NCBI GenBank assembly: GCA_031216915.1
Contig: CM062292.1
Location: 5,390,457-5,454,456 of the forward strand
From: Pictodentalium vernedei
Taxonomy: Eukaryota; Mollusca; Scaphopoda; Dentaliida; Dentaliidae
Direction: 5' to 3'
DNA length: 64,000 nt
This document shows positions 31,297 through 41,392 of the stretch, piece after piece. The notes below the pieces were generated by a model that was not told the DNA's origin, did no database searches, and saw nothing but the letters and a program-made list of their open reading frames with translations. A program made the translations under genes and the position numbers. Position 1 is the stretch's first letter. The number at the start of each line of letters is the position of its first letter.

Positions 31297-31730
31297 TTTT
31301 TTTTAGCTCACCTGTCTGAAATTAAGGGTGAGCTATAGTGGTCACTTGTCCTTTGTCTGTCCATCGTCCATGAACATGTTGTTTGTACTTGTTCAAAACT
31401 TCTGGGCTAACTGCATTTTGTTTTTGTATTTTTGTTCAAATCAGCATGCCCAGTCCCATAGGTAGGGGGTTGGGATGGGGTAAATGCTTCCAAATTTGAA
31501 AAAAGATCTCATGAACCAGTCAGTACAGTGACTTGATATTTGTTACCATGCTTTCTTTTAAGGCCTAAAATCAAATTTGTTCAAAGTTTGTAGAACAGTC
31601 TTTGCTTTTGAAATTGGAGGGGAAAATTTTGTTGGCCCTGCTTAAAATTTCTGTTTTCTGAAAAGATGAGTCAATTTGAACCAAATTTGGCATGCAGTAC
31701 ACTGTACAGTGGAACCCTGTTTACTGAATT
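31297..31730 (+). mobile_element. Family-3 head and 5' body
   Basis: TTTTTAGCTCACCTGTCTGA then ATTAAGGGTGAGCTATAGTG is the 5' hairpin, followed by CCTTTGTCTGTCCATCGTCC. The body has CAAATCAGCATGCCCAGTCC, AAGATCTCATGAACCAG and GAACCAAATTTGGCATGCAG, as at 51048 and 52301. The remainder is missing. Confidence 0.75.
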
Positions 31731-31739
31731 ACCACTTTG

Positions 31740-31860
31740 CCAAATGAATTATTCAATTAACAGGACTTACAGGAGTATTCAATTAAGAGGAGTTATCATT
31801 TAACAGGGGTATTTAATTAACAATGGTTTTCATTTAACAGGGATTGTATCACCTTCCCGT
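31740..31860 (+). repeat. TTCAATTAACAGG micro-repeats
   Basis: Five variants of TTCAATTAACAGG occur within about 100 bp. The same word recurs at 33848 and 35906, exactly where the Family-2 and Family-1 elements between these points end. One low-complexity locus seems to have been split by successive insertions. Confidence 0.65.
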
Positions 31861-31869
31861 ATTCTACAG

Positions 31870-31958
31870 ATTACTGTAGTATTTATTCTATCTTGTTAAT
31901 GTTTGACAGAGTTCCATGAGCTCTGTCAATGTCAAACAAGATATAATAGATTACAGTA
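31870..31958. repeat. Hairpin with GAGCTC core
   Basis: Arms ATTACTGTAGTATTTATTCT... and the reverse complement around GTTTGACAGAGTTCCATGAG then CTCTGTCAATGTCAAAC. The core matches the palindrome of the MITE at 45597-45809, although the outer ends differ. Confidence 0.7.
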
Positions 31959-31959
31959 C

Positions 31960-32860
31960 AGCCTATTACAAAGTATACCATTGAGCTATATTATTTTGTT
32001 AATGATGCCATAGTAGCACCTTATTTTGGCAATATTTCTATAGCATTAACGCGATATTTTCAACGTGTTGTGGCAAATATCGTAAGACAAATGCATGCAT
32101 GAGTCGCATGATGGAAGATTTCCAAAACTATCATTCATAATTTTCTGGGTGGAAAGAAGAGTAGCAAATATTTATAATAATATGGACGATTAGAGCCATG
32201 CAAAGCTTTCTATGTTAAACAAACTGACGTAGTCGATATATTAATTGATGTCAATGCAATTAAAGCTTAGATTTCCCTGGTCTCCCCAGCTTCACGAGAG
32301 TCAAATGAGAGTATCTTTACTTAACTATAGTTAAAACTTTTATAAATATAAAGCTCTAAAATCAAGGGGAGAGGGAAGGGGTGGGGCGACTCTTCCTTTC
32401 ACGTTTCGATAACGACGATATTGACCACGAATGGGGGTGATGTGCATGTAAAATGAATTAAAAATCTATGTGAACGCAACAAAATGGCCTAATTAAATGT
32501 TAAGATGAGCCGATTAAATTGTGTGTTGTGTGTGTGGGGGGGGGGGGGGGGGTGGTTACAATACGGACAGGTACACATGGGACATGCTGTTGATAGCATG
32601 TATATAGGGTTTGGGGATTTTGTCCTCTTAGTGTGTTATTATGACCAACATAACAAGACCAACTGACGCGTTATTGCTATAAATATATCGCGACATTCAG
32701 ATATGAATGTGGTGCAAATATTTACCAAATAGCAAGTTATTATTCCACTTTATTGTAGGCTGTACTGTAAATGCCTGTATTGGTTGTACTGAAGCCAAAT
32801 AGGTCTGTAAACAAAGGAAAACTGGGGAGAGTCAGGGTAATTTCTCGACAGTTTACTATC
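31960..32860. other. Unassigned sequence with one poly-G tract
   Basis: There is no supported gene. A run of about 16 G (32537-32552) follows GTGTGTTGTGTGTG. Confidence 0.45.
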
Positions 32861-33814
32861 TTTTTAGCTCAACTTTACAATGTTGAGCTATTGGGATTGG
32901 TTGTGATCTGTCATCTGTCCGTATCTCCATATGTACGTATGTCTGTAGGTACGTTTGTCTGTCCATAATTCCTTTAGCACACCCTATGAGCTGCAGCTCT
33001 CACCTGATGGGTTTCAAATTTCATATGTGGCTTTGAGGCAATGTCTAGATGGGAGCAATCGATTCTTTTTCAAATTTTGTTGAAAACCATAGCTGCCAGT
33101 GGCCATGTTAGATTTGGCATATAAACTATCAACAATTCCATTAGCACAACATACATGCTGCATCTCTCATCCGATCTTTTTCAAATATCATATGTAGCTT
33201 TGGCATAATGTCCAAATGGAAGCTATCAAATATTTCTGCATTTTGTTGAAAAACATGGCTGCCAGTGGCCATCTTGGATTTGGCATATTAATTGTCAACA
33301 ATCCCATTAGCACACCCTACAGGCAACATCCCTCACCAAATCTTCTTCGAAATTTCATGTGTACCTGTGGTGAATGTCTAGATGGAGCTGTCAAATTTCT
33401 CTGAATTTTGTTGCTAAACATGGCCACCAGCAACCATCTTGGATTTGGCATATACATTGTCAACAATTCCATTAGCAAACCCTACAGGCCACACCTCTCA
33501 CCCAGTCTTTTTCAAATTTTATATGTAAGTTAGGTATGATGTCAAGATGGGAGTTATCAAATTTGACTGCATTCCATTGGAAAAGATGGCCGTCACCGTC
33601 CATCTTGGATTTGACATATAAATTGTCAACAATTCTATTGGTACACCCAACAGACTCCTTCCCTCACCCAATTTTTTGCAGATTTCATATGTAGCTTTGG
33701 TGTGAATCTGATGCCTTTTGTATAGAAACGTGAGTGAATGATGGGGCATTACTGGATCTTTCTATTTAGTTCAGTCCCTTGTACAAATTGAGCAGCAATG
33801 TCATTGATACTTTA
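32861..33814 (+). mobile_element. Family-2 element, copy 2
   Basis: The head TTTTTAGCTCAACTTTACAA then TGTTGAGCTATTGG forms a stem, followed by TCTGTCATCTGTCCGTATCT and GTTTGTCTGTCCATAATTCC. About five tandem units of roughly 150 bp follow (CCATTAGCACACCCTACAGG, CATATGTAGCTTTGG, GTGGCCATCTTGGATTTGGC). The end is AAATTGAGCAGCAATGTCAT then TGATACTTT, the same short terminal hairpin as copy 1 with two changes. Confidence 0.87.
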
Positions 33815-34086
33815 ATTATTCTATCAATAGGAGTTTACTCATCATTACTCTATATTCAATTAACAGGTCAAATTTGTACTGGAAGAATAGTAAATGGTTT
33901 TGTGTTAACAGGCCTTTAAATTCATTTATTTTGGGCTCACCATTTTGCCCTACTTTGGGCACATTAAACCAGAAATAACAGTCTTATATGGTTATGATTT
34001 ATTGTCAGGCCTTCCTTTGTGTTTCTATGATCATATTGTGAGGGAAGTTATTCTTAAATGTAGAAGAGGAATGAAGAATTTATATA

Positions 34087-35810
34087 TTTTTAGTTCAACT
34101 TTGGCGAAGCTAAATTTGAGCTTTTGTCATTGCTCGTCGTCTGTCTGTCTGTTCGTACGTCAGCAATTGGATACGGCTCGGGCTAGAGGCCGTATTTATG
34201 GACCGATCTTTACGAAACTTCTTGGGTACCTTTGTTATGACCGTGAGACGAGAACAAGTGTTATTGGGTGCGGTCCGAAATTCAAGATGGCTGTTTTTTG
34301 TACAGAACTTCCATATGAAAGCGCTTATTTGAATAATTTTTTGTATGAATGTTTAGTACCATGGGATACATTACATATCATACAGTTTTTTTTCTCGTGC
34401 TCAAATTATGCAAATTAGACAAACTTTGATGTATTTAGTGTTACTTTCAGCACTGTAAGTGCAAATGCCAATACGGCTCGGGCTGGAGGCCGTATTTATG
34501 AACCGATCTTTACGAATCTTCTTGGGTACCTTTGTTTTCACCATGGGACGAGAGCGAGTGTTTTTGGGTCCGGTCTGAAATTCAAGATGGCCGATGGCAG
34601 CCATTTTGTACAAAATTAGGTGCAATCAGATTTTTGCGCAAACTTATTAAAATGCTGATTTGAATAATTTTTTTGTGTGAATGTTTAGTACCATGGGATA
34701 CATCACATATAATACGGGTTTTTTCTCGTGCAAAAATTATGCAAATTAGATGAAATTTGATTTTTTCAGTGCTTCTTACACACAGTAAGTACACATGTCA
34801 ATACGGCTCGGGCAAGAGTCTGTATTTATGAAGCGATCTTCATGCAACGTCTTGGATACCTTTGTTATCACCTTGGGATGAGAACGAGTGTTTCTGGGTG
34901 CGGTCCAAAATTCAAGATGGCAGCCAGTGGCCATTTTGTACCGAAATTAAGTCTAATCAGTTTTTTGTACACAACTTCTATACGGCTCAGGCTAGAGGAA
35001 TGAGAACGAGTGTTTTGGGGTGTGGTCCAAAATTCAAGATGGCCACCAGCAGCCATTTTGTACCAAAATTAGTGCAGTCAGTCTTTTGTACAGAACTTCT
35101 GTATGAAAGTTCTGATTTGAATAAATTTTTGTATGAATGTTTAGTAACATGGAATACATGACATATAGAACAGGTCTTTTTCTCATGCAGAAATTATGCA
35201 AATTAGATGAACTTTGATTTATTCAGTGCTACTTGTACACTAAGTGCACATGTCAATACGGCTCGGGCTAGAGGCTGTATTTATCAACCGATCTTCACGA
35301 AACTTCTTGGGTATCTTTATTATCACCTTGGGATGAGAATGAGTGTTTCTGGGTGCTGTCCAAAATTCAAGATGGCTGCCAGTGGCCACTTTGTACCAAA
35401 ATTAGGTCCAATCAGTTCTTTGTCACAACTTCTATACAGCTCATATTTATGAACTGATCTTCACAAAACTTCTTAGGTACCTTTGTTTTCACCTTGGGAC
35501 ATGAACGAGTGAGTTTTGGGGTGCCTTTGCTATCACTGTGCTATGAGAACAAATATTTTGGGGTTCAGTCAGGCCCAATCTGGGACTCAAAGATTTCTTT
35601 TCTAGTTTAGCATCTGACTGTCACCCACCTTTACAATACTTTACCTATACATTTGTTACAGGCTACGGTCAGTATTTATGTACAGGCCGTTACAATACTT
35701 TATATGTACCTTTGTTATCCGGTCATTACCTAGATGTTTGTCATTGTTGTGTCACATACTATACAAGTACATGTCTTGACAAGTTGAGCTACAGTGTCAT
35801 TGACACTTTC
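34087..35810 (+). mobile_element. Family-1 element, copy C
   Basis: The head TTAGTTCAACTTTGGCGAAG then CTAAATTTGAGC, the tract CGTCGTCTGTCTGTCTGTTC, five AATACGGCTC(G/A)GGC units, and a complete 3' module ending CAAGTTGAGCTACAGTGTCA and TTGACACTTTC. The fourth unit lacks its middle (about 35000), joining GCTAGAGGAATGAGAACGAG. Confidence 0.92.
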
Positions 35811-36386
35811 ATTCTTGCTGTCTTCACACCATCTCTAATTTGAGCACACCTGTAAATGGTGTGAACTTGGGCTAATCTAAAGGCCTGGTGTTACAAAACT
35901 ATATTCAATTAACAGGGTTATTCTGTTAACTGACAGAGTGCTGGTAGCACATATTTGGGCTTTATTCTGAAGTGTCGGTACCACAACTGAAAGGCTTCAT
36001 ATTCAGTGGACGTTCTCCATACCACCTTTGAAGTGAAATTATTAAGTCTGTGAGGATTTGTCTTGTTACATTTTATGGGAGAGTGCCTAATGTAACAAGG
36101 CAAAGATATGTGAACAAATTTTGATGACTAAAAATAATTCAGCAGTCTACCAGTTGAGGGATATCCAATTTAGTGGGTTGCCTGTATTATTTAATCATAT
36201 TAAAATACTTGATTCATGCAACAAAAGAATATCCTGTATGCCTGTGGGAACCCCAGGAGCTAAAAATAGAAACATTTTCATGCACATTCCCCAAACTGCA
36301 CACAGCAGAGATATGTTATTTTGATATGAAGCATTCTTAGACCAGTAGAATTGACTTTGCCATCAGTTCTGTTCATAGTGTACTGT

Positions 36387-36748
36387 TTATGTTTATTGAT
36401 GTTTAAGGTCACATATTTATGCACAGTGGCTAATCATGACCGTGACAGTTTTACGGGTGGAGGAAGCCGGAGTACCCGGAGAGAACCACCGAGCTACGAC
36501 GAGCAGCTGCCAGCTCCCCAACATCGTAACTCCGCACTGCAGCATAGGAGGCAGGGTTAGATTGGTTGAAGACATGCGTACCATCGACGTGCAGTACGCC
36601 TTAGAACACGGCGTCATCGTGCCCCCACGCGGGTAATGGAGATGAAGTGTCTTGCCCAAGGACACAAAGCGGTTGTCGCAGGTGAGATTCGATCCGAGGA
36701 CCTCTCGGCTTGCAGCCTGCACCTCTACCTACTGAGTCACCGCGTCCC
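36387..36748 (-). mobile_element. tRNA-derived SINE, full length, minus (tail type I)
   Basis: It is flanked by a perfect 13-bp duplication CATAGTGTACTGT (36374-36386 and 36749-36761). In reverse: GGGGACGCGGTGACTCAGTA, GGATCGAATCTCACC (B box), GTGTCCTTGGGCAAGACACT, TACTGCACGTCGATGGTACG, GGTTCTCTCCGGGTACTCCG, then the tail CATGATTAGCCACTGTGCAT. The long open frames on both strands here belong to the SINE and are not a gene. Confidence 0.95.
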
Positions 36749-36769
36749 CATAGTGTACTGTAGGAGGGG

Positions 36770-37090
36770 AATGAAAAAATGCTGTGTCAGCATAGTTGCA
36801 AAAATTTTGCAAAAATCTTCTCGTCCAAATTTTAGTTTCTTGCAATATGAGGAATAATCTTTAAAAATCTTCAGACCCACTAGCCAGAATCTTTTGATAT
36901 TTGGTACTCTCAGGTGCCGAATAAACGTGTGGGCATGCTTATTAATTTGTGAAAAAAAATACAAACCGTCATGGATATTGTGACCCATTACCTTTATTTT
37001 TGTTCCCCAAGTGAGGCCAATAAAAAAATAACTTTTTAGGGTAGGCTCTTTGCTCCTTAGAAATCCCATTGTTCTTCCACTGGATCCCAC
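36770..37090 (+). repeat. Family-3 sub-repeat remnant
   Basis: TTGCAATATGAGGAATAATC, TTTAAAAATCTTCAGACCCA and CAGAATCTTTTGATATTTGG mark one degenerate unit of the Family-3 body; the rest is unassigned. Confidence 0.6.
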
Positions 37091-37105
37091 CCACTAACTT
37101 GATTT

Positions 37106-37323
37106 ATTTATTGGTGTTTATGGTCACATACTTCTGCATAATGGCTAATCGCGACCACAGCATGGAGGTAAAGTCAAGGTCAGTTAATCGTTTATGCCCC
37201 ATGTTGCCTATTTTAGAGCATTAGTGACTGCGTTCTATTTTACCAGTAAAAGGGTACGTTTACCACAGTAAACAAGCACTGCCTAACACCTATCTTGAGT
37301 ATCTTCCCAGGGTTCTTGTGGGG
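37106..37323 (-). mobile_element. Short SINE, second family (copy 2, minus)
   Basis: A perfect 14-bp duplication CACTAACTTGATTT flanks it (37092-37105 and 37324-37337). The tail ATTTATTGGTGTTTATGGTC reads inward on the plus strand. The head ends in CTTCCCAGGGTTCTTGTGGG. Confidence 0.9.
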
Positions 37324-37405
37324 GCACTAACTTGATTTTCAGTGTTTGTCATGTCTATTGAAAAATAAATTTGAAATATTTGATTAAATTCTCTTCTCAG
37401 TATTT

Positions 37406-37625
37406 ATTAATTGGTGTTTAAGGTCACATATTTTTGCACAATGGCTAATCATGACCACAACATGACTATCAACCCAAGACCAGGGGTGAGCATTAATAAG
37501 CAATTTTGCCCATTTTAGAAAGTATTTGCACCTCCCAAGCATTGGTGACTGGGTCCTATTTTACCCGAAAAACAGTGCCTGTGTACAACACTGAACAGGC
37601 ACTGCTTCACTTCCCAGGGTTGAAT
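37406..37625 (-). mobile_element. Short SINE, second family (copy 3, minus)
   Basis: A perfect 15-bp duplication CTCTTCTCAGTATTT (37391-37405 and 37626-37640) brackets the insert. The tail is TTAATTGGTGTTTAAGGTCA, and the head end CACTGCTTCACTTCCCAGGG corresponds to the start of copy 1. Confidence 0.92.
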
Positions 37626-37710
37626 CTCTTCTCAGTATTTCTTTCTTTAGAAATTTTACTTCTCTCTGCCAAAATCCTGTGGGGCTATGCTTGTGAAGAG
37701 TGTAGAAAAT

Positions 37711-37868
37711 GGGGGGGGGGGGGGGGGGGGGGCAGGAGGCAGGACAGCGGGCACTGTACTTGTACTGATGGCAGGGAAATAAAAAAAAATCTGATTGGGG
37801 GGGGGGGGGGAGCTGTAAGGTGGAGACTGGAAATCTCATGGCTCCTCTTTGGTTTGGGGGGGGGGGAG
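37711..37868 (+). repeat. Cluster of three poly-G tracts
   Basis: Runs of 22 G (37711-37732), about 15 G (37797-37811) and about 11 G (37856-37867). The second and third precede near-copies of GGTGGAGACTGGAAATCTCATGGCTCCTC-type text, so a unit of about 60 bp is repeated. Confidence 0.88.
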
Positions 37869-37989
37869 GTAAGTTGGAGGCTGGAATCTGATGGCTCCTC
37901 TACTGGATCCCACAAACTTGATTTTCAGAGTTTGAAAGGTCTGTTGAATTTTGAAATATTAAATTCTCATCTCTGATTTTTTCTCTTTA

Positions 37990-38555
37990 GAAATTTCACT
38001 TCTCCCAAAAGAGCTCTTGCTTTTCCCTCTTTTTCTGAGAGGGAGAAATCACATCTACCTAAAATTCTCTCATTGGGGGTCCCTGGTAGAAATAAATATA
38101 TTTGACATTGTAAATCTAGAGCAAGTGTCAAGTTCCAGTTCTGAAACTGTGTTTGATAAAGTGATTAATATTTTACAATGCTTCACCCTTGGTGTTGAGA
38201 AAGTCAACCCTTGAGGCTGGGTTTTTTTTCATTAAATTTTCCAATAAAAAGACAGCAAAAATTATTTTATATCAATTTCTACTGCAGTTAGAAATTAAGT
38301 GTATAATACAGATTTTTATCAATGGTCATGGAACGGTTATCGAACCAACTGAAATTGTGTTTGGCAATTTCTTGGCAAGTCAGTAGCAGTACAGGGGAGG
38401 ACATATTTTGGTACTCATGTGAAATTAGTTAAGATTGCAAGCCAGCACATTTATTGTGCACCAGCACTATTATTCTTTTCAGTAGTGTAAATTGTTACCC
38501 AGCACTTTTATTCGGCAAACACTTGTATTCGGCACTTGAAGTATACATCATCCTT
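37990..38555. other. Unassigned sequence
   Basis: AT-rich, with no supported gene. Confidence 0.4.
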
Positions 38556-38559
38556 TGAG

Positions 38560-39012
38560 AGGTAAGATTTAAGTTTGTTCAAACCAAGTTCCTGTGTCAG
38601 TATTTGGGCTTACTGTTGGAGCCAAAATTTTAACTTACTCGAATAATAATGGCAATAAGAGGAATCATTTTTAAAAATCTTTGTCTCCAGAGCCTTTAGT
38701 TGAAATCTTTTGATATATGGCATACAGAATTTTTACAGGGGTCAGATTGATGTGTGTTCAAATCAAGTCTATCAGTTATTAATTGCGCTTTCTATAGGAG
38801 CCTAAATTTTAATGTTGTGCAATCTGTAGAATAATCTTCAAAAATTTTTTTCAGTTTTCAGATCCCCCAGGCTGAATCTTTTGATGTTTGGTTTACAGCA
38901 TCCTATAGGGAGGCCAGATCTAAGTTTGTTCAAACCAAGTCCATGCCTTAATATTTTGACTCCCTGTTGGAGACTAAATTTTAACTTAGTCTCATAGGAG
39001 GAATAATCTTTA
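38560..39012 (+). repeat. Family-3 sub-repeats (about three units)
   Basis: TTTGTTCAAACCAAGT, TATTTGGGCTTACTGTTGGA, AATTTTAACTTA, GAGGAATAATCTTTAAAA and CTTTTGATRTTTGG recur at about 150-180-bp spacing. Confidence 0.75.
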
Positions 39013-39018
39013 AAACTC

Positions 39019-39840
39019 TTTTTAGCTCACCTGACTGTAAGTCAAAGGGAGCTACCGCCATCACTTGTCATCTTGCGTCCGTTGTCTGGCATCCGTCGTC
39101 CGTCATCCATTAACTTCTGCAAAAGTGACTTCTTCTTCACAACCATCAGGCCAAATTCAAATACATATTGCACAGACCATCTAAGGAGTATACCCTTTCT
39201 GTTTTGTTCAAATGAAGCAGCCGCCATCTTTGGGCTCTGGTTAATGCCCAAAATCTTTAAAAATCTTCTTCTCATGATCCACCAGAGGGAATGCCTTGTG
39301 ATTTGGTATGGAACATGCTTTAGTGTTGAAGATTAAAGTTTGTTCGAGGGAAGTTGGTAAGTCAATATTTGGGCTCTGTGTGGGCATATCCATTTTGGGT
39401 TCCGCTCAAAATTTCTATTTGAGGGACTGATGGGCCAGTTTCAATCCAATTTGGCATATAGTTAAGTGGGTCCCAAGTAAATGATTGATGCAAAAAAAAA
39501 AATTTTTCACAGCCCCGTGGGAACGCGAGGGGCTACAAACCAAATAAAATTCAAAAGCACACATTTCCCAAACTCCTTGGAGCAAAGAACAGATATTTGT
39601 TATGGATCATCCTTAGGACCAGTAGAATGGAATGGTTAAAAAATATTGCCCTTGGTAATGTTGGGGTGTGTGGTAGGAGGCATTGAAAAAATGATGAGTC
39701 AGCATTGTTGCTGTAATATTTTTCCCTGTACAAATTGTTAAAAGTTCTTCAGACTGTTTACTATTATCACTTAATGTCGACGAGAGACAGGAGAGGCTCC
39801 TGTTACCTGTCGAACACACATGTTCTCTATATTAGTTTAA
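39019..39840 (+). mobile_element. Family-3 element, 5' part
   Basis: The head TTTTTAGCTCACCTGACTGT then AAGTCAAAGGGAGCTACC forms a stem. It is followed by CATCCGTCGTCCGTCATCC and the mid-module GCCCCGTGGGAACGCGAGGG, CATCCTTAGGACCAGTAGAA and ATGGAATGGTTAAAAAATAT, also seen at 48610, 49735, 51485 and 58545. A TTAA MITE, a SINE and another MITE follow. Body-like text resumes at about 40930-41392 and an end-like sequence appears at 45206-45240, so this may be one element opened by nested insertions. Confidence 0.7.
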
Positions 39841-39842
39841 GC

Positions 39843-40099
39843 TTAACCCTTGACGGTTATCCAAAGCAGATGATATAAAAACTTAATGATTTTAATTATA
39901 GTGTTTTCAGAATTTTCTAAATATTTCAACAAACCATATCATGTGGCCCCTCATTGGAACGAGCTCGATGAGCACGTTCCAATGTGAGGGGTCACATGAT
40001 ATAGTGTGGTTGGAATTTTCTGAAAATTAATATTTCTTCAACTGCTGAATTTGCATATTGTGCAGACGGATGAGGCTGATTCATTAGGTAAAGGGTTAA
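39843..40099. mobile_element. TTAA-flanked hairpin MITE
   Basis: It is bounded by TTAA. The ends are CCCTTGACGG and TAGGTAAAGGG. The inner palindrome pairs ACCATATCATGTGGCCCCTC and GAGGGGTCACATGATAT around GAGCTCGATGAGCAC. Confidence 0.85.
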
Positions 40100-40108
40100 T
40101 TGAGTGAA

Positions 40109-40333
40109 AAGGGAGTGCAGAGGTGTACTGTTGGACTTCTTTGCTAGAGGTCCCGAGTTTGATCTCGTTGTGTTCTTGAGCAAGGCACTTTATCCAGGTT
40201 GCCTACATGGCGCTGTGTACTAAGGCGTACTGCCCGTCAATGGTGCACATGTCTTCAGCTGCTGTAACCCTGCTTGCACGGAGCTTGAACAGAGTTGAAA
40301 TGTTGAAGTGCTGACAGTTGCTCTTCGATGCTC
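40109..40333 (+). mobile_element. SINE, 3' truncated
   Basis: The head GGGAGTGCAGAGGTGTACTG, B-box-like CCGAGTTTGATCTCG, TGTTCTTGAGCAAGGCACTT and GCTGTAACCCTGCTTGCACG. It stops at GATGCTC, where the next MITE starts with ATACAGTTAAAACT. Confidence 0.85.
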
Positions 40334-40663
40334 ATACAGTTAAAACTAGAAGTCCTGTAATGAAATGTGCACAAATAGCACGTTGATCTGCACTGATCTG
40401 CATGTTAATCTGCCCGTTATGACCATAGACAGGCTATCAAATTCTGTACATATGGCCTGTGCACAAGTATTGTTTCAACCAAAGGACCTCCGGATAACCC
40501 GGAGGTCCATTTGCAGACACATTGCCTGTCCTTGCTATGAGTAACTAGGAGAACCTGCCATGTTTTGGATTCCACTCAATATGGCAATTGCGCACAATTC
40601 CTATGCGTAATTAAGCCTAGATAGGTGCACAGTTTGTGACAGGACTTTCAGTTTTAACTGTAT
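40334..40663. mobile_element. ATACAGTTAAAA-type MITE, complete
   Basis: Terminal inverted repeats ATACAGTTAAAACTAGAAGT then CCTGT, and ACAGGACTTTCAGTTTTAAC then TGTAT. The centre holds the palindrome ACCTCCGGATAACCCGGAGG. A complete relative is at 61740-62070. Confidence 0.88.
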
Positions 40664-41392
40664 GTTTTTTCTGTTTTCTTGGAATTTTTTTTTCCGATTC
40701 CTGCATGAATGTCATTAATTTAACCCTCTCAAGACTTCAATGTGGGTTCCAGAGATTTTATTTCATGTAATACTGTTAATGAAAACTTTTTTCTGATTTT
40801 TTTAAAAATAGTTTATCCCCCAAAATAAGCCACCAAAAATTCTCTTTCTGCTTTGTTTATTTTTGATGCTTGAACCATTTTCACACAGACATGAATTTAC
40901 AGGGGCAGTAAAATTCTGTTTCTCCAGTTTGAAATTTTTTATTCTTTAAACCCATTGGGCCAAATTCATTCATTTATGGCACCTACCATCCTATCCTCAC
41001 TCGGAGTAAACCTTTTCTCCTTTGTTCAAATGAAGCTGCTGCCATCTTCAGGCTGGTGAAAGTTACTCGTCTGATTCCCCCCACCCCTCCCCCCCCCCCC
41101 CCAAAAAAAAATGAAAGAAATAAATAAATAAATTACTATATCCTTTGGGGTGTGGTTATTGCTCCATAAGCCTAAAATGCTTTTAAAATCCTCTTTTTGT
41201 AAGCCGCTTGCAATAATGCTTAGATTTCTTGTTTGGAACTTACTTCAGAGATGCAAATTCACTTTTTTTCAAAGAAACTCAGTATGTCAAAATTTGGGCT
41301 GCACTCAAAATTTCTCAGATCCAATGGACAGATGTAAATCAAATTTGTCATGTGGTACATAACTGGGTCTTGAGTATTTCATTTATGAAGAC
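40664..41392 (+). repeat. Family-3-like sequence with poly-C
   Basis: GTTCAAATGAAGCTGCTGCC and GGCTGCACTCAAAATTTCTC match Family-3 body text (compare 39205 and 39405). A C-run (41085-41102) precedes an A-rich stretch. No gene is visible. Confidence 0.55.

Noticed and set aside
36417..36722. Overlapping frames of about 100 codons on both strands
   Set aside because: They lie wholly inside a SINE with a 13-bp target duplication. SINEs do not encode proteins.
37561..37915. Proline- or glycine-rich proteins
   Set aside because: They are translations of poly-G/poly-C tracts and a SINE.
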